64,000 nt of DNA, from assembly GCF_039908645.1 (NCBI RefSeq), contig NZ_CP150917.1, positions 2,863,501 to 2,927,500 on the forward strand, in the 5' to 3' direction. Position numbers and translations under genes: made by a program. Position 1 is the first letter of the stretch. The number at the start of each line of letters is the position of its first letter. The stretch comes from Pseudomonas helvetica. GTDB lineage: Bacteria > Pseudomonadota > Gammaproteobacteria > Pseudomonadales > Pseudomonadaceae. Positions 54,643 through 63,568 of the stretch are shown one piece after another. The notes below the pieces were generated by a model. That model made no database searches. It had not been told where the DNA came from and was given only the letters and a program-made list of their open reading frames with translations.

Positions 54643-55770
54643 ATGACGCTCAGGGTGATGGTAATCGGTGGCTACGGAAACTTTGGCAGCATCGTTTGCC
54701 GGCATTTAATTGCGATGCCAGGTGTATCGCTGGTGATTTCGGGGCGTGACTCACAGAAGTTGTTGCGCAAAGTCGATGAGCTGAAAGCCCAATCGGGCAC
54801 AACCTGTGAAAGCTGGTGCGGCGATGCCATGGACACTGCATTCAAGTCCGTCCTGGACTCGATGGGTATTCAGTTGGTCATTCATACCGGCGGCCCGTTC
54901 CAGGGACAGACCTATGCCGTTGCGCAGGGCTGTATCGATGCGGGCGTGAATTATTGCGACCTGTCTGACTGCCGTACTTTCGTCACCGGAATTGGCGCGC
55001 TCGACGCACAAGCCAAGCGTGCAGGAGTGGCTATCCTCAGCGGTTGCAGTTCGGTGCCGACCTTATCGTCGGCAATAATCGACCAACACCGACATCGCTT
55101 CAAACGTATCGACTCGATCGACCATGGCATTTCATCTTCGGCAAAGATGCCGGGACTGTCGACCGTCGAAGGCGTGCTCGCCTACGCAGGTAAACCGATC
55201 AAGCAACTCAGGAATGGACAGGTGCATGAAGTGTTGGGCTGGCAGGACCTGACGCTTCGCAAGATGCCACAACTGGGTACCCGGGTCCTGGCCAATGTCG
55301 ACGTGCCGGACATCGATATATTCGCCCAGCGTTATGGTGCGCAAACCCTGAGTTTCAAGGCTGGCTCAGGCCTGAAACTCGGCGGTGTGGCCAATTATCT
55401 GCTGGCTCAGGCGATGAGAGCGGGGCTGGTTCGGGACCCTGCGCCATGGGCTGCAAGATTGCATCGCTGGGGCCGGAGGTTCGAGCGATTCGGTGATGGT
55501 AAAAGTGCAATGTACATCGACGTCCAGGGCATCGATGTTGATGCAAAACCGCTGTCCATGACGGTGCAACTGACGGCTATGAATGACAAGGGGCCGGAAA
55601 TCCCCAGCTGCGCAGCGGTTGCCTTGGCCGCAAAAATCGTCCAGGGGTACTTGCCCGAGCCCGGTGCCCGAGCTTGCGTGGGCGAGATCACCGTTGATGA
55701 GTACATGGCTGCGATCAACGACCCGGCGAATCTGCACTTGTCGGTAAAATTCTCTGACGAGCAGGGCTGA
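54643..55770 (+). CDS. Saccharopine dehydrogenase-like NAD(P)-binding protein
   Basis: A 375-residue protein with an N-terminal Rossmann fold (RVMVIGGYGNFGSIVCRHLIAMPGVSLVISGRD, glycine motif G-x-G-x2-G) followed by VIHTGGPFQGQTYAVAQGCIDAGVNYCDLSD, which is the family's hallmark second block. The C-terminal half lacks recognisable substrate motifs. Family members range from lysine biosynthesis to trans-acting enoyl reductases, so no reaction is claimed. It is two bases upstream of a DUF2269 membrane protein gene, hence one operon. Confidence 0.85.
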   Translation: MTLRVMVIGGYGNFGSIVCRHLIAMPGVSLVISGRDSQKLLRKVDELKAQSGTTCESWCGDAMDTAFKSVLDSMGIQLVIHTGGPFQGQTYAVAQGCIDAGVNYCDLSDCRTFVTGIGALDAQAKRAGVAILSGCSSVPTLSSAIIDQHRHRFKRIDSIDHGISSSAKMPGLSTVEGVLAYAGKPIKQLRNGQVHEVLGWQDLTLRKMPQLGTRVLANVDVPDIDIFAQRYGAQTLSFKAGSGLKLGGVANYLLAQAMRAGLVRDPAPWAARLHRWGRRFERFGDGKSAMYIDVQGIDVDAKPLSMTVQLTAMNDKGPEIPSCAAVALAAKIVQGYLPEPGARACVGEITVDEYMAAINDPANLHLSVKFSDEQG

Positions 55771-55772
55771 CC

Positions 55773-56264
55773 ATGCTCTACCTGTGTCTGAAGTACATCC
55801 ACGTCATCGCCGCCATTTTCCTGTTCGGATTCGGCATGGGGTCTTACCTCTATTTGATCGCCGCCAGCCGCACGGCCAATCCTCAAGTGATCGCGCATGT
55901 GGCGAGAATGGTCGTGCGATTCGACACCTGGATTACCACACCGGCAGGTTTCATTCAGATCGTGACAGGCTATCTGTTGGTGAGGCTTGCCGGACTTCCC
56001 CTGACCACGGAATGGGTTCTGACGTCGCTGATCATCTTCCTGTGTGTGGGCACGCTGTGGCTTCCGGTGTTGGTGCTTCAGAAGCGGCTGCAGATGATGG
56101 CCTTGAGCGCGGTTGAGACGGGGGTGGGGCTTGCTGAGGAGTACAGATCCGTTTACAGGAAATGGTTCTGGATGGGCGTGCTGGGGTTTTTGGGAATGTT
56201 CGTGATTGTGATGATTATGGTGACGAAGATGACGCCGAGGGACTTGATTGAAGTGATGGGGTAG
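55773..56264 (+). CDS. DUF2269 integral membrane protein
   Basis: A 163-residue inner-membrane protein with four helices. It begins LYLCLKYIHVIAAIFLFGFGMGSYLYLIAA, the K-x2-H-(I/V) start typical of DUF2269 / CopD-like small membrane proteins, in which the His may bind haem or metal. It continues VVRFDTWITTPAGFIQIVTGYLLV and FLCVGTLWLPVLVLQ and ends in a short cytoplasmic tail. It is in an operon with the upstream dehydrogenase-like gene; a joint redox role is only a guess. Confidence 0.85.
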   Translation: MLYLCLKYIHVIAAIFLFGFGMGSYLYLIAASRTANPQVIAHVARMVVRFDTWITTPAGFIQIVTGYLLVRLAGLPLTTEWVLTSLIIFLCVGTLWLPVLVLQKRLQMMALSAVETGVGLAEEYRSVYRKWFWMGVLGFLGMFVIVMIMVTKMTPRDLIEVMG

Positions 56265-56435
56265 GAGGGTGAGGCAATGCCGGACGCGGGCTATCACCAA
56301 ACGACGCAACCAACCCAGGCAGACGAGCAATCACTCAAGCGTTACATTCCTGGTGGGAATGGATAGCATAAAATTAATGAATTTTAATTATCGCTGAGCA
56401 TGGCGTAGCTTGATTTGAGGACATGGAGAATCGCC

Positions 56436-57152
56436 TTGAAATCATCGCCTCTGAACGCAGCTGAAAAATTTGATACCTCACGGGCCAATGAGTACGGACG
56501 ACAGAGCCGTATTGCATTGGCAGGCTATGACGCCTGCCACGATCTTGCAGCGTGCATGCTGGCGGCAATCCTCGGTGACACAAACTCGGCGAGAATACTG
56601 GTCGTTGGCGCAGGCGGTACGGCTCAGGAGATTATTGCAATGGCAAGGTTGGAGCCGAGTTGGCGTTTCACTGCCGTTGATCCCTCTGAGCCGATGCTGG
56701 AGGCCGCGACGCAGCAGCTGGAGGCAAACAACTTACTTGAGAGAACGGACGTGCATCTTGGTCAGGTTGACGACCTGCCACCGGACGCGTCATACGACGC
56801 GGCGACGCTGATCGGTGTACTCCATCATCTCGCTGGAGACGACGCCAAACGACAACTTCTACGTTCCATTCGGACTCATCTAAAGCCGGGTGCGCCGTTG
56901 ATTGTCGCGGGCAATCAATATGCCTATGCCAGTCAACCATTGTTGCTTGCTGCCTGGGGGCAACGGTGGCGACAGCAGGGTGCGAGCCCGGATGAAGTGA
57001 AGGTCAAGCTTGGGAAAATCCTTCAAGGCGCAGACCCTCCACACTCCGAGGCGGCAGTTCAAAAACTGCTGCATGACTCGGGATTCGGAGACGCTACTCG
57101 TTTTTTCAGCAGCCTTTTCTGGGGTGCTTGGGTGACGTGTAAAACTGTCTGA
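56436..57152 (+). CDS. Class I SAM-dependent methyltransferase
   Basis: A 238-residue Rossmann methyltransferase. The start is a TTG with GGAG seven bases upstream. SAM motif I is ILVVGAGGTAQEIIAMA, motif II has the acidic residue in FTAVDPSEPMLEAA, and motif post-I/III is VDDLPPDASYDAATLIGVLHHLAG. The C-terminal part should hold the acceptor site but shows no recognisable substrate signature. A methylated product is not predictable. It stands alone between an operon end and a stretch with only one tiny gene. Confidence 0.87.
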   Translation: MKSSPLNAAEKFDTSRANEYGRQSRIALAGYDACHDLAACMLAAILGDTNSARILVVGAGGTAQEIIAMARLEPSWRFTAVDPSEPMLEAATQQLEANNLLERTDVHLGQVDDLPPDASYDAATLIGVLHHLAGDDAKRQLLRSIRTHLKPGAPLIVAGNQYAYASQPLLLAAWGQRWRQQGASPDEVKVKLGKILQGADPPHSEAAVQKLLHDSGFGDATRFFSSLFWGAWVTCKTV

Positions 57153-57343
57153 ATGGAGCCGATTGTCGGTTGTTGGCCGATAGGCGTATCTCGCCAACGG
57201 GAGCATTGGATGGTGATTGCGGACGATATCGGTAACGTCGTGTGGCGAGTGACGCCCGTGCCATCATCGAAGGAAGGGTGATGAGGCGAACGCCCACGTC
57301 AGGGAAATAAAACACAAACGATGAATAAAGATGATCTTCGAAT

Positions 57344-57418
57344 CTATCGAAGCCCGAGGACCGACAGGACAAACAGGGCGATCACAACTGCCCCGACGAT
57401 GTAGACGATGCTGCTCAT
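57344..57418 (-). CDS. 24-residue single-helix membrane peptide
   Basis: The tiny reading frame encodes one hydrophobic helix, SSIVYIVGAVVIALFVLSVL, capped by GLR. An AGAGGTGG ribosome site lies five to six bases upstream of the ATG. Its composition and end make a plausible membrane peptide, and similar small peptides with the ending LGLR occur in proteobacteria. It lies in a 537-base stretch (57153-57689) in which I see no other convincing gene. Expression is unproven. Confidence 0.5.
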   Translation of the reverse strand: MSSIVYIVGAVVIALFVLSVLGLR

Positions 57419-57689
57419 GAAATCCACCTCTCATACTGAACGGGATTGCGACACCAGGGTATTGCCAATACAAGGTACGGCACTGTTGTTCGAAATTCCG
57501 TTCGGCAGCACACATAGCACCGTTGTTCATTCGCTACCTCCATTGGCCTGTACATTGGAAGCAGCGGTATGGCTTGAGTTCGGTTTTTTACCGGTGTTCC
57601 CGATGGGTGTCGGCTCTCGTGATTTTCATCGGGAATCAACCGTATGATGCGCGTAGTTCACCAGGCTTGATTGTCTGCCTCGGAGCGTC

Positions 57690-58490
57690 CTACTGACCGC
57701 CAAACACCGCTGGCCTGCGCTCTGCAAACGCCGCCAGCCCCTCATCAAAGTCGCTGCTCTCGCACGCCAGTCGACGCAGTTCTGCGATCTGTTCCATCGC
57801 CTGGACGGGCATCGGTTGCAGGTCTTCGAGGATGCGCAATTGCTCCTTGACCGCCGCAATGGCCAACGGTGCTTTGCCGGCAATCGTGCGTGCCAGTTCC
57901 AGCGCAGTCGCTTCCAGCACGTCGCTATCGACCAGCCGGTTCACTACACCGAAGTGTTCAGCGCGTTCTGCATCGAGCTTGTGCGCGCAGAAAAACATTT
58001 CCTTCAATACGTGAATCGGCAGGTTGTTGAAGAAGCGCAGCAGCCCGCTGGTGGTGTAGGGCAAACCGATGTTTGCCGGCGTCATCGAAAAGCTCGCACT
58101 GCGATCCGCGACCACCAGGTCGCAACTCATCGCCAGGTCGACCGCGCCACCCCATACCGAGCCGGAGATCATGGCGATTACCACACCGGGGTAGGCGCGG
58201 ATGCGGCGCAAGACTTTTTCGAGTGGCTTGCCGTAGGCAACCGGGTCGTGGTCGTGTTGCAGTTCGCGGATGTCATGGCCGGCGCTCCAGACGGGCTGGC
58301 CGATTTCGCTGCCGAGTATCACCACCGGTATACGTTGTGACGCCAGTGCGGCGAGGCTTTCGTCGAGGGCGTTCAGCAGTTGTGCGCTGAGGGCGTTGCG
58401 ATGGGTGGGGTTGCTGAAGACCAGCCGACTGATTCGTTCATCGAGCATGTTGACGGTCACGGTGGCGGAAGAGGTTTGCGTCGGGATCAT
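57690..58490 (-). CDS. scpB: Methylmalonyl-CoA decarboxylase (ScpB/YgfG type)
   Basis: A 266-residue crotonase-fold protein much closer to E. coli YgfG (methylmalonyl-CoA decarboxylase, giving propionyl-CoA) than to hydratases. Shared blocks are WSAGHDIREL (His72, cf. His66), SGSVWGGAVDLAMSCDLVVA, SFSMTPANIGLPYTTSG (Tyr145, cf. Tyr140) and GKAPLAIAAVKEQLRILE. The His and Tyr used for decarboxylation are present, and the Glu pair of hydratases is absent. Its ATG overlaps the stop of the upstream CoA-transferase gene, so both are made together. The substrate could also be a related malonyl-type CoA ester. Confidence 0.85.
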   Translation of the reverse strand: MIPTQTSSATVTVNMLDERISRLVFSNPTHRNALSAQLLNALDESLAALASQRIPVVILGSEIGQPVWSAGHDIRELQHDHDPVAYGKPLEKVLRRIRAYPGVVIAMISGSVWGGAVDLAMSCDLVVADRSASFSMTPANIGLPYTTSGLLRFFNNLPIHVLKEMFFCAHKLDAERAEHFGVVNRLVDSDVLEATALELARTIAGKAPLAIAAVKEQLRILEDLQPMPVQAMEQIAELRRLACESSDFDEGLAAFAERRPAVFGGQ

Positions 58491-59743
58491 TGTGCGGTTC
58501 CTGTTGATTGTGCAGATGCCATTGCTGGCGAATCACTGGTGTCCTGATACACGGCTTTCGCGGCCAGCAGCGCGTTGATCGACGCCGTGTCGAAACCTGC
58601 TTCGCGCAGGACTTCGAGGGTGTGTTCACCGAGCAGCGGCGGTGGTCGCTGACTGACACCGGGCGCAGGTTCTGCGGCGTCGGTCGCGCTGAACACCGGG
58701 GTCACGACCTGGCGCAGCGCGCCGAGTGTCGGGTGCATGAGTGTCCGGGTCAGCTGGCTATGCAGCACCTGCGGATCGTCGAACACTTCGTCGAGTGTAT
58801 TGATCGGGCCTGCGGGTAAACCAGCCTCGATGAACAGCTCGGTCCACACGCGTTTGCTGCGGGTTTTCAGGCGGCTTTCCAGAATAGCTTTCAACTCTTC
58901 ACGTCGCTCGACCCGAGCTTCATTGGTCGCGAAGCGCGGGTCGTCCGGCAGCGCGGGTAAATCAAGCAGCGTGCATAAACGTCCCCACATGGCCGAGGTG
59001 ATCGGCGCCAGATTGAGCGGGCCGTCCTGCGTCTGGAACACCCCGTAAGGCGCAATGACCGAGTGGGCGTTGCCCGTGCGGCGGGGGACATCGCCGAGGC
59101 TGAGGTAGCGTTGCCCGTGCACGCTCAGCAACCCGACCAGGCTGGCCAGCAACGAGGTGCTGACGTGCTGGCCGTAACCGCTGCGTTCGCGCTCCAGCAG
59201 GGCGGCCAATACCGCGGTCACCAGCCACATGCCCGAGGTCAGGTCGCCGATGGCCGTGCCGGTGCGGGTCGGATCGCCATCGACGAACCCCGTCAGGCTC
59301 ATCAGCCCCGAGTAACCCTGGGCGATCTGGTCGAAACCTGGCCAGCTGCTCATCGGTCCGTCACTGCCAAAGGCGTTGATGCTGCCCATGATCAGCCGCG
59401 GATTACGTGCGCTGAGCACCTCATAACTGAGGCCCATGCTATCGAGGGTGCCGGGTTTGAAGTTCTCGATCACCACGTCGGCCTCATCGATCAGCCGCTG
59501 GATCGCGGCCAACCCCTGGGGATTGCGGAAGTCGATGCAGATGCCGCGCTTATTGCGATTACACGACAGATAGTAGGTGCTCACGCCACGGTCAAACGGC
59601 CCCCAGGTCCGGCTCATGTCGCCGGTTGGGCCGGGCTCGATCTTGATCACATCGGCGCCAAGGTCCGCCAGCACCATGGTGCAGAACGGCCCCGACAGTG
59701 CGCGACTCAAGTCGACGATCTTCACGCCTTGCAAAGCTTGCAT
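58487..59743 (-). CDS. Class III CoA-transferase (CaiB/BaiF family)
   Basis: A 418-residue enzyme that moves CoA from one acyl-CoA to a free carboxylate through an aspartyl intermediate. Family blocks are visible: VKIVDLSRALSGPFCTMVLADLGADVIKIEPGPTGDMSRTWGP, SCNRNKRGICIDFRNPQG, FKPGTLDSMGLSYEVL and TGTAIGDLTSGMW, where the Asp of GDL is the catalytic residue. The start has GGAG six bases upstream. It sits between a transporter gene and a methylmalonyl-CoA decarboxylase, so the likely acceptor is the transported dicarboxylate, possibly methylmalonate. That is inference. Confidence 0.9.
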   Translation of the reverse strand: MQALQGVKIVDLSRALSGPFCTMVLADLGADVIKIEPGPTGDMSRTWGPFDRGVSTYYLSCNRNKRGICIDFRNPQGLAAIQRLIDEADVVIENFKPGTLDSMGLSYEVLSARNPRLIMGSINAFGSDGPMSSWPGFDQIAQGYSGLMSLTGFVDGDPTRTGTAIGDLTSGMWLVTAVLAALLERERSGYGQHVSTSLLASLVGLLSVHGQRYLSLGDVPRRTGNAHSVIAPYGVFQTQDGPLNLAPITSAMWGRLCTLLDLPALPDDPRFATNEARVERREELKAILESRLKTRSKRVWTELFIEAGLPAGPINTLDEVFDDPQVLHSQLTRTLMHPTLGALRQVVTPVFSATDAAEPAPGVSQRPPPLLGEHTLEVLREAGFDTASINALLAAKAVYQDTSDSPAMASAQSTGTAQ

Positions 59744-59777
59744 ACGGTTCTCCACTGAATGTTTGAGCGCTGCGGTT

Positions 59778-61100
59778 TTATTGCGGCAACGGTTGATCAC
59801 GGGTTTCGACGGCAAACGGCAGGATCAGAATGCCGGCCACGAAGGCCGCAGCGGTCCAGGCGATGGGGGCGCCAAGCGAGCCGTGCCAGTGGATCGCGGC
59901 GGCCAGCAGGAAGTTGACCCCGGCGCCGATGAAGCGGCCGACCGAGGCGTTGAAGGCGAACGCCGTGGCGCGGATCCGGGTCGGATACTGCTCAGGCAGC
60001 CAGAGCGAGAAAATCGCGAAGTTGCCGCCGAAGAAGCCGAGAAACACCAGCGACACCATGAACAGGTGCAGGCCGTCGTCCATGTAGAACACCCAGCCAA
60101 AGGCGACCACGATCGACGTCGCCATACCGGCGAAGTAGATGCCCAGCGCAAGCCGTCGCCCAAGCCGCTCGGCCAGCCACGGCGCGACAAGGCAGCCGAG
60201 GATAGTGCTGAGCGACAGCACCGCCGCGCCAATGGAAGCCAGGTGCACAGCGCCGACGTGGTCGATACCGGCACGAGTCGCCAGGGTCACCACGGCCGTT
60301 GCTTCATAAACCGAGCCGGCCCACAAACCGACGATCGCAACTCCGACCAGGGCCGAGCTGGTCAGCGTGCGTCGGCGAAAGGCCGGGGCAAAGATTTCCC
60401 ACCACGAACTGCGTGCAGAAGTGATAGGGGAATGTGCGACAGGGTGCGCCACCTTGTGCGTCTGGGCAGGCTCCTTGACCTTCAACGCGGTGTAGATCGC
60501 CACCGCCGCCGGTGCTAGGCCGCACAGAAACATCACGCGCCAGCCGTAGGTTGCACCGACGGTGTAGTTCAGCAACGCGGCAATGAAAAATCCGAAGTAG
60601 TAGCCGGTTTGCAGATAGCCCGCGCCCATCTTGCGCCGGTCCTCCGGCCAGCTCTCGGCCACATAGGTGCCGGCCAGTGCCCATTCGCCACCGACACCGA
60701 TCCCGGCAATCAGCCGAAACGCCGCCAATTGCCAGATGTTCTCCGAGAACGCCGCGGCCCCGGTAAACAGCGAGTACACCAGGATACTGGCCGCCAGCAT
60801 CTTCACCCGGCCAAAACGGTCGGCAAGCGGCCCCCAGATAAACGACATTCCCCAGCCGATCAGAAACAACCCGAACAGCAGAGATCCGTACATGGCGATA
60901 TTGGCGGGGGTTGGGGTGATGCCCGAGTTGGGTAGCAACTCGGTCAGGGCGGGAATCAACACCAGGGCGAAGATCACCGAATCCACGCCATCCAGCACCC
61001 ATCCCAGGTAGACCGTCCAGAAGCCGCGAATCTGCTCGCGGGTCAGGGGCGTTTTGATCGGCTTCACACTCGTTGCTGATGCGGTTAATGCTCTGGACAT
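59778..61100 (-). CDS. MFS proton-coupled acid transporter
   Basis: A 440-residue major-facilitator protein with twelve helices. It has the aromatic/organic-acid-symporter type entry (WTVYLGWVLDGVDSVIFALVLIPAL, Asp in helix 1), the loop 2-3 motif GPLADRFGRVKM, and RLIAGIGVGGEWALAGTYVAESWPE before helix 5. Together these place it with acid:H+ symporters and NanT-like carriers. It begins an operon with the CoA-transferase and the decarboxylase; the transported acid is probably what they metabolise. The start has GGGAG. LysR-divergent promoter upstream. Confidence 0.9.
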   Translation of the reverse strand: MSRALTASATSVKPIKTPLTREQIRGFWTVYLGWVLDGVDSVIFALVLIPALTELLPNSGITPTPANIAMYGSLLFGLFLIGWGMSFIWGPLADRFGRVKMLAASILVYSLFTGAAAFSENIWQLAAFRLIAGIGVGGEWALAGTYVAESWPEDRRKMGAGYLQTGYYFGFFIAALLNYTVGATYGWRVMFLCGLAPAAVAIYTALKVKEPAQTHKVAHPVAHSPITSARSSWWEIFAPAFRRRTLTSSALVGVAIVGLWAGSVYEATAVVTLATRAGIDHVGAVHLASIGAAVLSLSTILGCLVAPWLAERLGRRLALGIYFAGMATSIVVAFGWVFYMDDGLHLFMVSLVFLGFFGGNFAIFSLWLPEQYPTRIRATAFAFNASVGRFIGAGVNFLLAAAIHWHGSLGAPIAWTAAAFVAGILILPFAVETRDQPLPQ

Positions 61101-61201
61101 TAAGATCTCCCATTGACCTTGATCAGGCCTATTGAGGCGCTGCGAGGCGGGGGACGCCGTCAGCGCTTCGTTTATTGTGAAATCAGTCTAGGCAGCGCAT
61201 C

Positions 61202-61220
61202 TCATAAGCTACAAATATGA
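61202..61220. promoter_or_regulatory. LysR-type operator candidate (TCATA-N9-TATGA)
   Basis: A perfect 5-bp inverted repeat around nine bases that contains the T-N11-A pattern of LysR binding sites. It lies in the 177-base gap between the divergent MFS and LysR genes, about 100 bases from the first and 60 from the second. Confidence 0.55.
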
Positions 61221-61277
61221 AATTCCTTTGGTCCCATCGGATTTTTATATAGAGTCAGATTCTTTGGACGCCCCCCC

Positions 61278-62195
61278 ATGGACCTGCGCCAGTTGCGGTA
61301 TTTCATCAAGGTGGTTGAGTGCGGCAACATCACCCGCGCCAGCGAGGCACTGCATATCGCGCAGCCCGCGATCAGCCAGCAGATGCGCAATCTGGAACGG
61401 GACATGGACACGCAATTGCTCGAGCGCAGCGTGCAGGGCGTGGTCCCCACCGCGGCCGGGCAGACGCTGTACCGGCATGCCATCGAGCTGCTGCGCCAGG
61501 CCGACGGCACCCGTGAACTGCTGCGTCAGGACGCCGAACTCCCGCAGGGCAAGGTCTCGGTCGGCATGCCGTCGAGTACGGCGCGGATGTTGGCGATTCC
61601 GCTCGCACGCACGATCCGCAGTCGCTACCCGGGCATCAAGCTGGAATTGATCGACGCCCCGAGTGCCGAGCTGGGCGGCCTGATCACGGTCGGGCGGGTG
61701 GCGCTCGCGGTGAATGTCGACGTGGTCGAAACCCGCGGGATGATCTCGCAGCGACTGCTCACCGAAACGCTGTACCTGATTGCGTGGCCGGAATTTCCGT
61801 TACCCGAGGGGCCGGTGACGATCGACGCCCTGGCGAAGATGCCGCTGGTGCTGCCCTGTGCCCCGAACACCATTCGCAGTCGAGTCGAGTCGGCATTGCA
61901 AGAGGCTGGTCTGCACTGTGAGGTCGAGTTTGAAGCCAACTCCACGGACTTGCTGTTCTCAGCCGTCCTGGCAAAGCTGGGCGTGACGATCCTGCCTTGG
62001 GCAGCCGCCCATGTCGAACTGGATCAACATAAACTCAAGCTCGCCAGGATCGATCATCGGCTGTTCACCCGTGAGCTGTCTTTGTGCTGGCCAGACACCG
62101 CCGTGCAGAGCAACGCGGTGCAAAAGGTCAAGGCGACCATTTTTGAATTGTTCGAGGCGTTTGGACGCCACCCGGGGTGGGCGGACGGGCAATAA
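61278..62195 (+). CDS. LysR-family transcriptional regulator
   Basis: A 305-residue regulator: N-terminal winged helix MDLRQLRYFIKVVECGNITRASEALHIAQPAISQQMRNLERDMDTQLLER followed by the co-inducer-binding domain from about residue 90. It is divergent from the MFS, CoA-transferase and decarboxylase operon and most likely controls it in response to the transported acid or its CoA ester. The HTH is intact and length is normal. Effector unknown. Confidence 0.92.
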   Translation: MDLRQLRYFIKVVECGNITRASEALHIAQPAISQQMRNLERDMDTQLLERSVQGVVPTAAGQTLYRHAIELLRQADGTRELLRQDAELPQGKVSVGMPSSTARMLAIPLARTIRSRYPGIKLELIDAPSAELGGLITVGRVALAVNVDVVETRGMISQRLLTETLYLIAWPEFPLPEGPVTIDALAKMPLVLPCAPNTIRSRVESALQEAGLHCEVEFEANSTDLLFSAVLAKLGVTILPWAAAHVELDQHKLKLARIDHRLFTRELSLCWPDTAVQSNAVQKVKATIFELFEAFGRHPGWADGQ

Positions 62196-62371
62196 CCTAA
62201 AGTCGTGATCGACTTAGAGCATGTCTCCTTTGCGGGAAAACGAACGTGTTTCGGTAACCGTTCGGCAAGCACATATTGTCAAATGCAGTGGCTTTGACTT
62301 TGCCGCCTGGTACGGGCAGAGTTTGGCGCTACATGAGGATGGATGCCTCGGTGAGGCTTAAGGAGAATGCC

Positions 62372-62998
62372 GTGTTTCCGATCAATATTTGGCTTGCCTA
62401 TACTGCCGCGTGCTTGCTATTGGTTCTCGCACCAGGCCCGGACAATCTGCTGGCCGTAGGCCGAGGACTCAGTCAGGGCAGGGTAGCCGCTATCGTATCG
62501 GGCATGGCATCTGGGGCGGGAATTCTATTTCATGTGGCAACCGCTTCGCTGGGACTGACTTTGCTTATGCAGACCTCCGCAGTTGCCTTCTGGGTCGTCA
62601 AGCTTATCGGCGCCGGTTATTTACTATGGCTTGGCATAAAAGTCCTACGCTCTCGTAGCCTGATTAGCTTCCAGCCAGCGACTCGGCAATCACTGCCGAG
62701 CATTTTCCTCACGGGATTACTCTCGGCTGCACTCAATCCGAAGCCTGGTTTTTTCGTTCTTGCGTTTATCCCGCAGTTCGTAGACCCACAACGCGGCTCA
62801 GTGAGCGTGCAGATGCTGGTGTACGGCATATGGTTCGCCGCACTTACGGCAGTGGGATTCGCACTTATGGGCGTATTTGCCACTGCACTGTCCCGATTTT
62901 TGCGTCAGAGGCCACGGCTGGTAAATGGCCTGAACGTAGGGGCAGGACTCACCTTCGTTGCTTCGGGAGTATCGATAGCGGCGCTCAGCCAAAAATAG
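62372..62998 (+). CDS. LysE/RhtB-family amino-acid exporter
   Basis: A 208-residue membrane protein with five to six helices and the family start INIWLAYTAACLLLVLAPGPDNLLAVGRGLSQG (APGPD motif), plus FLTGLLSAALNPKPGFFVLAF. A GTG with AAGGAG five to seven bases upstream is the best start, since the earlier in-frame ATG at 62276 lacks a site and would add 32 residues unlike the family. The exported amino acid or derivative is unknown. It stands alone immediately before a decayed insertion sequence. Confidence 0.88.
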   Translation: MFPINIWLAYTAACLLLVLAPGPDNLLAVGRGLSQGRVAAIVSGMASGAGILFHVATASLGLTLLMQTSAVAFWVVKLIGAGYLLWLGIKVLRSRSLISFQPATRQSLPSIFLTGLLSAALNPKPGFFVLAFIPQFVDPQRGSVSVQMLVYGIWFAALTAVGFALMGVFATALSRFLRQRPRLVNGLNVGAGLTFVASGVSIAALSQK

Positions 62999-63055
62999 GA
63001 TCCGTGTATTGGCGTTGCGGGGCCAAGATTCCAGCCTCGCTGAGCCTCGGTGATT

Positions 63056-63513
63056 ATGAAAGCTGACGACTTTAAGACCTGGAACCGAATTTACGGCATC
63101 GAATACGGCAAGAAAAAGCCATGCCGGTGATGGGTATGCTGCACACCTGGATGATCTGCCAGCGGAATTTAGTGCCCGAAGGTTCAGCTATCAGTAGAGC
63201 GCTGGATTACAGCCTGAAACGCTGGGCAGCGCTGTCGCGCTACCTTGATGACGGCGCCGTACCCATTGACAACAACCGGGCAGAAAACCAGATCCGGCCT
63301 TGGGCACCAGGACGCAAGAACTGGCTCTTTGCAGGATCATTGCGTAGCGGCAAACGGGCGCCAGCGATCATGAGTTTGATCCAGTCTGCGCGACTGAATG
63401 GCCATGATCCGCATACTTATCTCAAAGATGTGCTGATGCGGCTGCCGACACAACCAGCGAGTGAGATCGGGCAACTGCTGCAGCAACAGAGAGTGGCTGC
63501 AGAAATCAGGTAA
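63056..63513 (+). pseudogene. IS66-family transposase (TnpC) remnant
   Basis: Only the C-terminal end of an IS66 transposase is left. The IS66_C hallmarks are DDGAVPIDNNRAENQIRP and GRKNWLFAGSLRSGKRAP. Just upstream, in one frame, lies IYGIE, resembling the LYGIE segment of IS66 transposases; a frame change and an apparent loss of about 20 codons lead into RQEKAMPVM, which continues to the stop. The large catalytic N-terminal part is missing, and no second ORF (tnpA/tnpB) is present, so it cannot move by itself. GTAAG at the stop may be a trace of the terminal repeat. Confidence 0.8.
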
Positions 63514-63568
63514 GCCCCGATGCTTTGAGACTTACAAGGATGACGCAATTAACGGAGTAGCCATAACG

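Noticed and set aside
57415..57639. A 74-codon minus-strand frame upstream of the tiny membrane peptide
   Set aside because: No ribosome site, and proline/arginine-rich text without hydrophobic or secondary-structure pattern.
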